Part shown: positions 8,209-16,353 of the stretch, piece after piece
Layout of the letters: every line of letters begins with the position of its first letter
How positions within the stretch are numbered: the stretch's first letter is position 1
From: Tropicimonas sediminicola
GTDB taxonomy: Bacteria; Pseudomonadota; Alphaproteobacteria; Rhodobacterales; Rhodobacteraceae
Length of the DNA stretch: 64,000 nucleotides
Direction of reading: 5' to 3'
Assembly: GCF_900188335.1 (NCBI RefSeq)
Contig: NZ_FZOY01000004.1
Coordinates: 434,001-498,000, forward strand
The notes under the pieces: generated by a model
Told to the model about the DNA's origin: nothing
Database searches by the model: none
Seen by the model: the letters and a program-made list of their open reading frames with translations, nothing else
Made by a program: the position numbers and the translations under genes

Positions 8209-9321
8209 ATGAAAACGCGCGCAGCGGTTGCACTGGCGGCTGGCAAGCCGCTGGAGGTGATGGAGGTCAACCTGGAGGGGCCCCGCGCCGGCGAAGTGCT
8301 CGTGGAAATCAAGGCCACGGGCATCTGCCACACGGACGAGTTCACCCTGTCCGGCGCCGACCCCGAAGGCCTGTTTCCTGCGATTCTGGGCCACGAGGGC
8401 GCCGGAATCGTGCTCGAAGTCGGCGAGGGCGTCACCAGCCTGAAGCCGGGCGACCACGTCATTCCGCTCTACACGCCCGAATGCCGAGAATGTGAATACT
8501 GCCTCAACCCCAAGACAAACCTCTGCCAGTCGATCCGTTCGACTCAGGGCCAGGGCCTGATGCCGGACGGCACCTCGCGCTTCTCCACGCTCGATGGCGA
8601 CCCGATTCTGCATTACATGGGCTGCTCGACCTTCTCCAACCACACGGTCCTGCCGGAGATCGCGCTGGCCAAGGTCAACCCGGATGCCCCCTTCGACAAG
8701 ATCTGCTACATCGGCTGCGGCGTCACCACCGGCATCGGCGCCGTGATCAACACCGCCAAGGCCGAGATCGGTTGCCGCGCCATCGTCTTCGGGCTGGGCG
8801 GCATCGGGCTCAACGTGATCCAGGGGCTGCGGCTCGCGGGCGCCGACCAGATCGTCGGCGTCGATCTCAACCCCGCCAAGGTCGAGATGGCCGAGCGCTT
8901 CGGCATGACCGACTTCGTGAACCCGGCCGAGGTCGACGGCGATCTCGTCGCCTATCTCGTGAACCTCACCAAGGGCGGCGCCGACTACACCTTCGATGCC
9001 ACCGGCAACGTCAACGTCATGCGCACCGCGCTCGAGTCGGCGCACAAGGGCTGGGGCGAGTCGATCATCATCGGCGTGGCGCCGGCCGGCGCCGAGATCT
9101 CCACCCGGCCCTTCCAGCTGGTCACCGGGCGGGTCTGGAAAGGCACCGCGTTCGGCGGCGCACGCGGGCGCACCGACGTGCCCAAGATCGTCGACTGGTA
9201 CATGCAGGGCAAGATCGAGATCGACCCGATGATCACCCACACCCTCAGCCTCGACGAGATCAACAAAGGCTTCGACCTGATGCACGCCGGCGAATCGATC
9301 CGCTCGGTGGTGGTCTACTGA
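8209..9321 (+). CDS. frmA: S-(hydroxymethyl)glutathione dehydrogenase / class III alcohol dehydrogenase
   Basis: 370 aa, full length for the family. Catalytic zinc ligands are visible at Cys40 (G-I-C-H-T-D) and in G-H-E-G-A-G. Structural zinc cysteines are in P-E-C-R-E-C-E-Y-C with a further Cys shortly after. The Rossmann motif is G-L-G-G-I-G-L. It oxidises S-hydroxymethylglutathione, formed spontaneously from formaldehyde, to S-formylglutathione with NAD+. Its pathway partner, S-formylglutathione hydrolase, is at 15036. The ribosome-binding site is GAGAGGAAAC. In Rhodobacter the orthologue is often called adhI. Confidence 0.94.
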   Translation: MKTRAAVALAAGKPLEVMEVNLEGPRAGEVLVEIKATGICHTDEFTLSGADPEGLFPAILGHEGAGIVLEVGEGVTSLKPGDHVIPLYTPECRECEYCLNPKTNLCQSIRSTQGQGLMPDGTSRFSTLDGDPILHYMGCSTFSNHTVLPEIALAKVNPDAPFDKICYIGCGVTTGIGAVINTAKAEIGCRAIVFGLGGIGLNVIQGLRLAGADQIVGVDLNPAKVEMAERFGMTDFVNPAEVDGDLVAYLVNLTKGGADYTFDATGNVNVMRTALESAHKGWGESIIIGVAPAGAEISTRPFQLVTGRVWKGTAFGGARGRTDVPKIVDWYMQGKIEIDPMITHTLSLDEINKGFDLMHAGESIRSVVVY

Positions 9322-9330
9322 CCCCTTGAA

Positions 9331-9410
9331 GTCTGAACAGACGGGCCCCTTCTTCTGTCTGGAAACATCCTGCGGGGGTCCGGGGGAGAAAGATCCCCGG
9401 TCCGCCGCCA
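9331..9410. repeat. Hairpins after frmA, probable terminator/intergenic repeat
   Basis: GTCTG-AA-CAGAC, then CTTCTTCTGTCTGG and a GC stem CCGGGG-N9-CCCCGG. The block fills the space between frmA and the NYN gene. From memory it resembles intergenic repeats common in Rhodobacteraceae genomes (an 'aaaCATCC..GGGGGTCCGGGGG' pattern). No long T-run follows, so termination is inferred from structure only. Confidence 0.4.
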
Positions 9411-9426
9411 ACCAACAAAGGCAAAC

Positions 9427-10149
9427 ATGCCCGACCAACAACCGCTCCTCGCCGTCCTGATCGACGCCGACAACACCTCGCCGCAATTCGCCAAGGCGAT
9501 CTTCGACGAGATCGCCGCCTATGGCGAAGCCTCCGTCCGCCGGGTCTACGGCGACTTCTCGTCCAGCCAGATGAAGGGCTGGTCCAAGGTCCAGGCGGAG
9601 TTCGGCCTCGTGCCGCATCACCAGCCCGCCAATACCGTGGGCAAGAACGCCTCCGACATCGCGCTGGTGATCGACGCGATGGACCTTCTGCACACCGGCC
9701 GCTTCGACGGCTTCGTGCTGGTCTCCTCCGACAGCGATTTCACCCGGCTTTCGAGCCGCATCCGCGAACAGGGCCTCGACGTCTACGGCATCGGGCAACG
9801 CAAGACGCCGGAGGCCTTCCGCAAGGCCTGCAAGCGCTTCATCTATCTCGAGAACATCGACACCCGCGCCGCAAGCGACGCCGAGCCCGCCAGCACACGG
9901 AAGGATTCCGCGAAGGCCAAGCCGCTCACCGAGGCGCGCGACATGATCCTCAAGGCGATGGACGGCATCGACCAGGACGACGACTGGTATACCCTCGGCC
10001 AGCTCGGTCAGTTCGTGGTCTCCGCCAACCCGGATTTCGACACCCGGACCTACGGCAAGAAAAAGCTCTCGGACCTCGTGGAATCGATCAAGATCTTCGA
10101 AACGCGCCGCGGTCCGGGCAATCAGCTGCAGGTGCGCAGGCTGGATTGA
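9427..10149 (+). CDS. NYN-domain (LabA/PIN-like) protein with C-terminal OST-HTH/LOTUS domain
   Basis: 240 aa. The N-terminal NYN nuclease-like domain starts with the acidic motif I-D-A-D-N (Asp13, Asp15, Asn16) and continues with K-N-A-S-D-I-A-L-V-I-D-A-M-D and S-S-D-S-D-F-T-R-L, the expected metal-binding aspartates. After a charged linker, the last about 75 residues fit an OST-HTH/LOTUS domain, which binds RNA in characterised members. A role in RNA processing or decay is likely, but no substrate is known. It stands alone; neighbours are unrelated. Confidence 0.85.
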   Translation: MPDQQPLLAVLIDADNTSPQFAKAIFDEIAAYGEASVRRVYGDFSSSQMKGWSKVQAEFGLVPHHQPANTVGKNASDIALVIDAMDLLHTGRFDGFVLVSSDSDFTRLSSRIREQGLDVYGIGQRKTPEAFRKACKRFIYLENIDTRAASDAEPASTRKDSAKAKPLTEARDMILKAMDGIDQDDDWYTLGQLGQFVVSANPDFDTRTYGKKKLSDLVESIKIFETRRGPGNQLQVRRLD

Positions 10150-10178
10150 TACACGCAGCCGTAAGCGTCGATTCCAAA

Positions 10179-10189
10179 AAGAAATTCTG
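10179..10189 (+). promoter_or_regulatory. AAGAAATTCTG motif upstream of the first RTX gene
   Basis: An AT-rich motif 90 bp upstream of the RTX start. A closely similar AAGAAATTTCTG (with AGAAATTTCT palindromic) occurs at 11613-11624, upstream of the paralogous second RTX gene. Shared control is an inference from this single comparison. Confidence 0.3.
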
Positions 10190-10278
10190 ATAGCCTCCCC
10201 GGGGTCGTCGCGTATGGGTGCGATTCCGGCGGCCATTTCGAGAGTCGAACACGTTTATTCTGCAGGGGGTTACAGGCC

Positions 10279-11463
10279 ATGGCGAAGGTCGCATTCACGA
10301 ACAATCAGAGCTACCTCGGGCGGTATTCCGACTTCGAAGACTACCGGGTTGCCAAGTTCAACGCGAAGGACGGGGTCATCAGGCTGGTCTATGACAAGGA
10401 TGCGGCCGGGCGCACCTTCGATCCGGAACGGTCGGCCTGGTCGGTCAAGATCACCCTCTCGAAGCTCGACACCTACAAGCCCGACCATGGCGACTATGCC
10501 GGCCAGACGCTCATCACCGGCGGCAAGGTCAACCGCATCGAGTGGTTCGACAAGGCCGACAAGATCCAGGTCAAGATGACCGACATCAGCCTCGAGGCCG
10601 GCCTGTTCCACCAGTACCTGCGCGAGGACCCCAACAAGCTCTATGCGAACCTTGTCGCCGAAAACAGCACCTTCACCGGGCCGAAGTCGGCCAACAGCGG
10701 CGTGGACGTGACCACCGGCGCCGGCAACGACGTGGTGAACGCGGGCCCCGGCGGCAGCTACATCAAGGATGCCGGCGGCGCGGACCGCTTTATCGGCACG
10801 GACAGCGACCGCTGGGACTCGGTCGCCTACGACCAATGGAACCGGACCGATCAGCCCCTGAACCGGGGCGTGGACGTCAACCTCGCCAAGAAGCGCGCCG
10901 TGGGACCGGACGGCAAGGCCGACAAGCTGGTCGACATCGAGCGCGTGATCGGCACCAACCGCAAGGACAGCCTGAACGGAGACGGCGACGACAACGCCTT
11001 TGTCGGCCTGCGCGGCCGCGACGTGATCAACGGCCGCGGCGGAGACGACCGCGTGCAGTACTACCAGGACGCAGGCGCCGGCGGATATGACGGGATCGTC
11101 GCCAACCTGATCACCGGCAAGATCCGGGACGGCTTCGGCACGCTCGACCAGGTCAAGAAGATCGAGGAGGTCGAGGGCACCGACACCGACGACATCTTCA
11201 TCGGCAACGACGTCGACAACTGGTTCCGCGGCCGCGACGGCGCCGACCGGTTCGTCTTCCGCGGAAAGGATTTCGGGACAGACTACGTCGACGATTTCTC
11301 CCGGAGCGACGGCGACAAGATCGAGATCGCGGCCGCCGGCAGGATCCGCGACCTGACGATCACCCACCAGAGTTCGGGCACCTGGATCGAGCTGAACGAC
11401 GATTCGAAAATCTTTCTCGTCGACTGGACCGCGGATCTTCGCGGGAGCGACTTCATTTTCTGA
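10279..11463 (+). CDS. RTX-type (hemolysin-like Ca-binding) secreted protein, copy 1
   Basis: 394 aa with no N-terminal signal peptide. Residues 1-140 form a region I do not recognise. Residues about 142-175 (V-T-T-G-A-G-N-D-V-V-N-A) and about 228-265 (G-L-R-G-R-D-V-I-N-G-R-G-G-D-D-R-V) are degenerate Gly-Asp calcium-binding repeats. Residues about 295-330 add T-D-T-D-D-I-F-I-G and D-G-A-D-R-F-V-F, followed by the F-G-T-D-Y-V-D-D-F segment typical of RTX C-termini. The protein ends in G-S-D-F-I-F, the usual type I secretion end in this group. The ribosome-binding site is GGGGGTT. About half of its residues match the second copy by eye. Confidence 0.82.
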   Translation: MAKVAFTNNQSYLGRYSDFEDYRVAKFNAKDGVIRLVYDKDAAGRTFDPERSAWSVKITLSKLDTYKPDHGDYAGQTLITGGKVNRIEWFDKADKIQVKMTDISLEAGLFHQYLREDPNKLYANLVAENSTFTGPKSANSGVDVTTGAGNDVVNAGPGGSYIKDAGGADRFIGTDSDRWDSVAYDQWNRTDQPLNRGVDVNLAKKRAVGPDGKADKLVDIERVIGTNRKDSLNGDGDDNAFVGLRGRDVINGRGGDDRVQYYQDAGAGGYDGIVANLITGKIRDGFGTLDQVKKIEEVEGTDTDDIFIGNDVDNWFRGRDGADRFVFRGKDFGTDYVDDFSRSDGDKIEIAAAGRIRDLTITHQSSGTWIELNDDSKIFLVDWTADLRGSDFIF

Positions 11464-11512
11464 GCGGAAACTGACCGTCAATCAGCAGGACACAATGCAA
11501 AAGCCGGCCGGG

Positions 11513-11530
11513 CCGTCCCTCAACGGACGG
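11513..11530 (+). terminator. Stem-loop after RTX copy 1
   Basis: CCGTCC, six-base loop, GGACGG, 50 bp beyond the stop codon. There is no U-run after it, so it may be a weak terminator or a 3'-end stabiliser. Confidence 0.35.
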
Positions 11531-11612
11531 TCCGGACCGAGCGGCTCTTCTCCGAAGATCTTCAAAATGCTGAATTATTAGTCGAATTTCGCGGAGCCCA
11601 CCGTTTCTCCAC

Positions 11613-11624
11613 AAGAAATTTCTG
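11613..11624 (+). promoter_or_regulatory. AAGAAATTTCTG motif upstream of the second RTX gene
   Basis: It contains the perfect 10-bp palindrome AGAAATTTCT and lies about 167 bp upstream of the copy 2 start. It matches AAGAAATTCTG at 10179-10189 upstream of copy 1 apart from one extra T. It may be a regulator site shared by the paralogues. Confidence 0.3.
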
Positions 11625-11790
11625 TGCTCACCCCGAGCGACGACCCCGCCTGGAACCTGCAAAGATGTGATCGACGGCAGCGGGGGAGGCCTTCCCACAA
11701 GCTTGTGCTCCCTGATAGGGTGCCTTTTCGACGGCATCACTCACGACGGCTGGCCGTACCTGTTTTGACAGTTTTTTGGGGGAACAACAC

Positions 11791-12972
11791 ATGGCAACGG
11801 TAAAGTTCACAGAAGCGCACAACTACCATTACGGGTACGGCGACTTCGAGCTCTACAAGGTGGCAAACTTCAACGTAAGCACCGGCACGATGAAGCTGGT
11901 TTACGATGCAAAGGGCTCCGGCGTGGCATTCAACGCCCAGCGGTCCCCTTGGAAAATTACCATCAAGTTTGACGACCTCGAGACTTACAAGCCGGAAAAC
12001 GGCCCGGACGCGGGCGAGGCCTCGATCCTGTCCGGAACGGTCAAGAGCATCCGCTGGTACGACAAGAGCGGCGCCCTCGAAACCGCGATGACCAAGATCG
12101 GTCTCGATGCGGGCGTGTTCCACACCTACCTCAAGCACGATCCGAAATCGCTCTATGAACAGCTCGTGGCCGAGAATTCGATCTTCAACGGGCCGACCAG
12201 CCCGAACCGCGGCATCGATGTCACGACCGGCAGCAAGCGAGACATCGTGAACGCCGGTGAGGGCGGCAGCTACATCAAGGATATGGGCGGCGCTGATACA
12301 TACAAGGGAACGAACAGCGTCTATTCCGACACCGTGACCTACGAGATGTGGAACACCGATCTGCGGCCGACGGGTGTTGGTATCCAGGTCGACCTGACGC
12401 AGGATAAGGTGATCGGTCCGGACGGCAAGGTCGACAAGCTGTTGCTCATCGACCGGATCATCGGGACCAACTATGTCGACACGTTCGTCGGCAACGGCGA
12501 TGACAACATCTTCATCGGTCTTCGTGGCAACGACACGTTCGATGGGAAAGGCGGATTTGACCGCGTTCAGTACCATCGCGACAGCGGCAGCGGCGGCTAC
12601 GACGGGATCGTCGCGAACATGTACAAGGGCGAAGTGCGGGATGGCTTCGGGACCACGGACACGCTCAAGAGTATCGAGTATGTCATCGGCACCGACACCA
12701 AGGACCGCTTCATCTCGAACAACCAGGACAACACCTTCCGCGGCCGGGACGGCAAGGACAAGTTCATCTTCAAGGGGTCGAAGTTCGGCTCCGACACGAT
12801 CACCGACTTCACGCAATCCGAAGACAAGATGGTGATCGCGAAAGCGAATTCCATGTCCAAGCTGACCATCACGAAGGAGGCTGGCGGAACGCTCGTAACG
12901 CTCAACGACGACTCCGATATCTTCCTCGAAGGGTTCAACGGCACGCTGACGGCGTCCGACTTCATCCTCTGA
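11791..12972 (+). CDS. RTX-type (hemolysin-like Ca-binding) secreted protein, copy 2
   Basis: 393 aa from ATG 11791, preceded by GGGGGAAC; a TTG 15 bases earlier is in frame but less likely. It aligns end to end with copy 1, sharing the unrecognised N-terminal region, the V-A-E-N-S block, V-T-T-G-S, V-N-A-G-E-G-G-S-Y-I-K-D, G-D-D-N-I-F-I-G-L-R-G-N-D, and a C-terminal D-K-F-I-F-K-G followed by T-I-T-D-F. It ends in A-S-D-F-I-L. No signal peptide is present. Codon choice is visibly more A/T-tolerant than in copy 1 and its neighbours. Export by a type I system is expected; candidates are at 42572-45654. Confidence 0.82.
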   Translation: MATVKFTEAHNYHYGYGDFELYKVANFNVSTGTMKLVYDAKGSGVAFNAQRSPWKITIKFDDLETYKPENGPDAGEASILSGTVKSIRWYDKSGALETAMTKIGLDAGVFHTYLKHDPKSLYEQLVAENSIFNGPTSPNRGIDVTTGSKRDIVNAGEGGSYIKDMGGADTYKGTNSVYSDTVTYEMWNTDLRPTGVGIQVDLTQDKVIGPDGKVDKLLLIDRIIGTNYVDTFVGNGDDNIFIGLRGNDTFDGKGGFDRVQYHRDSGSGGYDGIVANMYKGEVRDGFGTTDTLKSIEYVIGTDTKDRFISNNQDNTFRGRDGKDKFIFKGSKFGSDTITDFTQSEDKMVIAKANSMSKLTITKEAGGTLVTLNDDSDIFLEGFNGTLTASDFIL

Positions 12973-12991
12973 TCGACCGGAAATGAATTGT

Positions 12992-13018
12992 CGCCCCTGC
13001 GCCACTGGCGCGGGGGCG
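12992..13018. terminator. Strong hairpin between convergent RTX copy 2 and TetR gene
   Basis: A 12-bp stem (CGCCCCTGCGCC / GGCGCGGGGGCG, one mismatch) with ACT loop fills the convergent gap. It is probably a bidirectional terminator. No U-run is present on either strand. Confidence 0.55.
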
Positions 13019-13020
13019 CG

Positions 13021-13638
13021 TCAGGCGCCGTAGCGCGCCATGAACATCTCGATCGCTCCCTGCGCGATGCGGTCGTAGTCCTTCGCCTCGAACTCGGTAT
13101 CCACACCGAGCATCAGACGCGGGAAAAGATCCACCTTGCACAATTCGATGAACTGGTCCGCCGCGAGGTCGAGATCGTCTATCTTCAACTCGCCGCGCGC
13201 GATGGCATGACGGAAATAGCCGATCAGCATGTGACGCGCCCGCGCCGGTCCGTTGCGCCAGTATTCGCGGCCGAGCTCGGGAAACCTTTCCGCCTCGGCG
13301 ATCACGATCCGGAACACGGCCCGACCGATGTCCGACAGCAGGAAGCACATCATCTGTGTCGCGGTCGCGGCAAGGACGTCGCGAACCGGCAGCGTCGGGT
13401 CGATCTCCTCGACCGCGTCGTAAGCCTGTTGGCAGCAATCGACCTTGGCCACTTCCAGGAACAGCAACCGCTTGTCCGGGAAGTAGCTGTAGAGCGTCGC
13501 CTTGGAGACGCCAGCCGCGCGGGCGATGTCGTCCACGCTGGCGCCTTCGAACCCATACTGAAGAAAGACTTCGCGGGCGCCGCCGACCACCTGGTCGTAC
13601 TTGCGCCCACGCCTGATACGGTTCGCAGCGACGTTCAT
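13021..13638 (-). CDS. TetR/AcrR family transcriptional regulator
   Basis: 205 aa from ATG 13638 with GAGGAGGG upstream. The N-terminal helix-turn-helix is clear at about residues 33-56 (A-S-V-D-D-I-A-R-A-A-G-V-S-K-A-T-L-Y-S-Y-F). The C-terminal ligand domain resembles the AefR-like TetR group. A palindrome AACCG-TT-CGGTT lies about 30 bp upstream of its start, which suggests autoregulation. No efflux pump is adjacent, so the regulated genes are unknown. It converges with the RTX copy 2 gene. Confidence 0.9.
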   Translation of the reverse strand: MNVAANRIRRGRKYDQVVGGAREVFLQYGFEGASVDDIARAAGVSKATLYSYFPDKRLLFLEVAKVDCCQQAYDAVEEIDPTLPVRDVLAATATQMMCFLLSDIGRAVFRIVIAEAERFPELGREYWRNGPARARHMLIGYFRHAIARGELKIDDLDLAADQFIELCKVDLFPRLMLGVDTEFEAKDYDRIAQGAIEMFMARYGA

Positions 13639-13668
13639 ACGCGGCCCTCCTCGTGCGAGCAGAGTTTA

Positions 13669-13680
13669 AACCGTTCGGTT
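13669..13680. promoter_or_regulatory. Probable TetR-type operator AACCGTTCGGTT
   Basis: A perfect palindrome with 5-bp arms and 2-bp centre, within TTTAAACCGTTCGGTTCAG, between the TetR start (13638) and the small secreted gene (stop at 13718). The form AAACCG..CGGTT is common for TetR/AcrR operators, and the location fits autoregulation. Confidence 0.6.
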
Positions 13681-13717
13681 CAGTTTCCGCAAGTGGGGCC
13701 CGCTGCCGGCGGTGTCG

Positions 13718-13894
13718 CTACTGTCCGGGGGTCGCCTGGGTCACGACCGATCCCGCACCGCGGGTGACCGGCGCCGAACTGCCCTGCTCTTCGGACGGGA
13801 AGCTCAGATGCGGCATCTCGAATGCGAAATAGGCGGCAGAAGGCGATGACCAGAGCGCGGCCGCAACCGTCAACACGAAGACAAACCTGAACAT
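13718..13894 (-). CDS. Small secreted protein, 58 aa, unknown function
   Basis: Start ATG 13894 with AGGAG eight bases upstream; the longer frame to 13936 adds an unlikely N-terminus. The translation has a clear signal peptide (F-R-F-V-F-V-L-T-V-A-A-A-L-W, cleavage after S-A-A near residue 20) and a short mature part of about 38 residues with no recognised domain. It lies 79 bp upstream of the TetR gene on the same strand, so it may be co-transcribed with it or share the palindromic operator. I do not recognise the family. Confidence 0.62.
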   Translation of the reverse strand: MFRFVFVLTVAAALWSSPSAAYFAFEMPHLSFPSEEQGSSAPVTRGAGSVVTQATPGQ

Positions 13895-14040
13895 GGGAAA
13901 ACTCCTATAAAAACGACTTTGGAACGCTGGGATCATAGCACACTTACCTTACGGAAGCTTGCGGTACTTTCGGAGCGCTTCGAATGCGATCCCGCAATCC
14001 CGACGGTGACGGCGGCACGGGCGCGTGCTAGGGGCAGATC

Positions 14041-14967
14041 ATGCTGCCGATCTTTCTGAAAACCCTGCCCTTCTTCGGTCTGATTGCTCTCGGCTACGGC
14101 GCCGGGCGGATCCGGTTCTTTCCCGATGAAGCGACAGCCTGGCTGACCAAGTTCGTCTTCTATTTCGCACTGTCTGCGATGCTGTTCCGATTCTCCGCGA
14201 ACCTGTCGCTGGGCGAGGTGCTCGACTGGACCTTCGTCACGGCCTACCTCGCCGGAACCTTGGTGGTCTACATCCTCGCCACCGGCGTCGCCCTGATCCG
14301 GAAGCGGCCGATGGACGAGGCGGCCGTCGAGGCGCAATGCGCGGTGATCGGCAATGTCGGCTTCCTTGGCGTGCCGATGCTGGTGCTGTTGCTGGGCGAG
14401 GCGGCGATCGGCCCGGTGATGCTGGTGCTGGCGGTGGACCTGCTGGTCTTCAGCAGCCTCATCGTCATCATCATCACGACCAGCCGCGACGGCCGCGTCG
14501 CGTTGGGCGTGCTGATGTCGGTGGCGCGCGGGCTGCTGCGCAACCCGATGATCGTCTCGATCGCCGCGGGGTTCACCTGGGCGGCACTGCAGATCCCGAT
14601 CCCCGCCCCGATGAACGAGTTCCTGACCCTGCTCGGCGCCGCCGCCACACCCGGTGCGCTCTTCGCCATCGGCGCCTCGCTCGCCTCGAAATCGGCCGAG
14701 CGGCTCTCGGTGGCGGTATGGCTGTCGGTCTGCAAGCTGGTACTGCACCCCGCCGCGGTGGCTGTGGCCGCGCTCTGGCTGTTCCCGGTCGAGCCCTACT
14801 CCGCCAGCGTGATGATCGCCGCGACCTCGCTGCCGGTGGCGGGCAATGTCTATATCCTCGCGCGGCACTACGGGGTGGCGCCGCACCGGGCTTCGACGGC
14901 GATCCTCGTCTCGACCGCCGCGTCGGTGCTGACGGTTTCGACCATCATCGCCTGGGTCGGCCAATAG
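14041..14967 (+). CDS. AEC family membrane transporter (auxin efflux carrier-like)
   Basis: 308 aa, about ten hydrophobic segments in two halves of five separated by a short charged loop near residues 80-95 and 155-165. Family features visible are the N-terminal F-F-G-L-I-A-L-G-Y-G-A-G start and the I-G-N-V-G-F-L-G-V-P-M loop, which matches the conserved N-x-G-x-x-G-x-P in AEC carriers. Members export or import small organic anions such as malonate or malate, or auxin-like acids. The substrate here is unknown. It stands 68 bp before the fghA gene on the same strand. Confidence 0.88.
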   Translation: MLPIFLKTLPFFGLIALGYGAGRIRFFPDEATAWLTKFVFYFALSAMLFRFSANLSLGEVLDWTFVTAYLAGTLVVYILATGVALIRKRPMDEAAVEAQCAVIGNVGFLGVPMLVLLLGEAAIGPVMLVLAVDLLVFSSLIVIIITTSRDGRVALGVLMSVARGLLRNPMIVSIAAGFTWAALQIPIPAPMNEFLTLLGAAATPGALFAIGASLASKSAERLSVAVWLSVCKLVLHPAAVAVAALWLFPVEPYSASVMIAATSLPVAGNVYILARHYGVAPHRASTAILVSTAASVLTVSTIIAWVGQ

Positions 14968-15035
14968 GTCGGCCGCGGCCCTTGTCCGGCCTCCGGGTGC
15001 GCGGTAGGGCTGACGGGAAACCCAAGGAGGCGGCG

Positions 15036-15869
15036 ATGGACACGATTTCCGAGAACAGGAGCTTCGGCGGCGTTCAGGGCGTCTACCGGCATCATTCCGA
15101 CAGCTGCGGCTGCCCGATGACCTTCGGGCTTTACCTGCCGCCCAGGGCCGCGACCGCGCCGGTGCCGGTGCTGTGGTACCTGTCGGGGCTGACCTGCACC
15201 CACGAGAACGCGATGGTGAAGGCGGCGGCCCAGCAGCACGCCGCCCGGGCCGGGATCGCGCTGGTTTTTCCCGACACCTCGCCGCGCGGCGAGGACGTGG
15301 CCGACGACGAGGCCTATGACCTCGGCCAGGGCGCGGGCTTCTATGTCAACGCGACGCAGGCCCCTTGGGCCCCGCATTTCCGCATGTGGGATTACGTGGC
15401 CGAGGAACTGCCGCGCCTGCTCGACAACGCCTTCATGATCGACCCCGACCGGCAAGCGATCACCGGGCATTCCATGGGCGGGCATGGCGCGCTCACCCTC
15501 GCGATGAACCTGCCGGGCCGGTTCGCATCGGTCTCGGCCTTCGCGCCCATCGCCCACCCCACGCAGTCCGACTGGGGCCGCAAGCAGCTCGGCGCCTATC
15601 TCGGGGACGACGAGAGCGCCTGGGCCGCCCATGATGCGACGCTGCTGATGCGCGAGAGCGGGTTCGGCGGGCCGGTTCTGGTGGACCAGGGCAACGAGGA
15701 CCAGTTCCTCGACCTGCTGAAGCCGGAAGCGCTGGCCGAGGCGATGGCCGCCCGCCGCCAGCCAGGCCAGTTCCGGATGCAGAAGGGCTACGACCACTCC
15801 TATTTCTTCGTCTCGACCTTCATGGGCGACCACGTCGCCTTCCACGCCGACGCCCTGGGGCTGGCGTGA
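15036..15869 (+). CDS. fghA: S-formylglutathione hydrolase
   Basis: 277 aa from ATG 15036 with AAGGAGG upstream. Esterase D family alpha/beta hydrolase. The nucleophile elbow is G-H-S-M-G-G-H-G (Ser146), the acid lies in D-Q-G-N-E-D-Q-F near 224, and the His in Y-D-H-S-Y near 257. The S[12 protein letters not shown] segment near residue 45-58 is typical. It hydrolyses the product of the frmA-type dehydrogenase (8209-9321) to formate and glutathione. The downstream gene starts inside its stop codon. Confidence 0.93.
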   Translation: MDTISENRSFGGVQGVYRHHSDSCGCPMTFGLYLPPRAATAPVPVLWYLSGLTCTHENAMVKAAAQQHAARAGIALVFPDTSPRGEDVADDEAYDLGQGAGFYVNATQAPWAPHFRMWDYVAEELPRLLDNAFMIDPDRQAITGHSMGGHGALTLAMNLPGRFASVSAFAPIAHPTQSDWGRKQLGAYLGDDESAWAAHDATLLMRESGFGGPVLVDQGNEDQFLDLLKPEALAEAMAARRQPGQFRMQKGYDHSYFFVSTFMGDHVAFHADALGLA

Positions 15870-16324
15870 CGACGGTCTATGTCGACGCCGACGCCTGCCC
15901 GGTGAAGGCGGAAGCCGAGCGGGTGGCGACCCGCTACCAGGTTCCGATGGTGCTGGTGTGCAACGGCGGCATCCGCGCACCGGACAACCCGCTGGTGCGG
16001 GTGGTCTATGTCGACGAGGGGCTGGACGTGGCCGACCGGTGGATCGCCGCCAACGCGGGGCCCGGCGACGTGGTGATCACAGCCGACATCCCGCTCGCCT
16101 CCGATTGCGTGGCCGCCGGCGCGCTGGTGCTCAAACCCGACGGCGAAGAGCTGACCGACCGCAACATCGGCAACGTGCTCGCCACCCGCAACCTGATGAC
16201 CGACCTGCGCAGCGCAGATCCGCTGCGCCCCGGCGGCGGACGGCCGTTTTCCAAGGCAGACCGGTCCCGCTTCACCCAGGCGCTGGACCGGGCGTTGACA
16301 CGGGAGGCCAAACGGCGAGGGTAG
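15866..16324 (+). CDS. YaiI/YqxD family protein (DUF188)
   Basis: 152 aa from GTG 15866, overlapping the fghA stop (GTGA), so the two are translationally coupled. The signature V-D-A-D-A-C-P-V-K at the N-terminus and V-I-T-A-D-I-P-L-A in the middle are the conserved acidic motifs of this PIN-like family. The C-terminus F-S-K-A-D-R-S-R-F is also conserved. The family is widespread but biochemically uncharacterised; a nuclease-like fold is inferred. Confidence 0.9.
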   Translation: MTTVYVDADACPVKAEAERVATRYQVPMVLVCNGGIRAPDNPLVRVVYVDEGLDVADRWIAANAGPGDVVITADIPLASDCVAAGALVLKPDGEELTDRNIGNVLATRNLMTDLRSADPLRPGGGRPFSKADRSRFTQALDRALTREAKRRG

Positions 16325-16353
16325 GCGCGACCCTGATTTGGAGAAGCTCCCCC

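Larger units (their letters stand above)
11464..11790. other. 327-bp spacer between the RTX paralogues
   Basis: No coding signal on either strand. It holds a hairpin after copy 1 (CCGTCC-N6-GGACGG, 11513-11530), an unusually AT-rich patch around 11560-11625 including the palindrome AGAAATTTCT (11614-11623), and a GGGGGAAC ribosome-binding site before the second gene. The AT-rich patch is the best place for a promoter of copy 2, so the two genes are probably transcribed separately. Confidence 0.5.

Noticed and set aside
11765-11770. TTGACA as -35 box of RTX copy 2
   Set aside because: It lies only about 20 bp before the start codon, leaving no room for a -10 box and leader.
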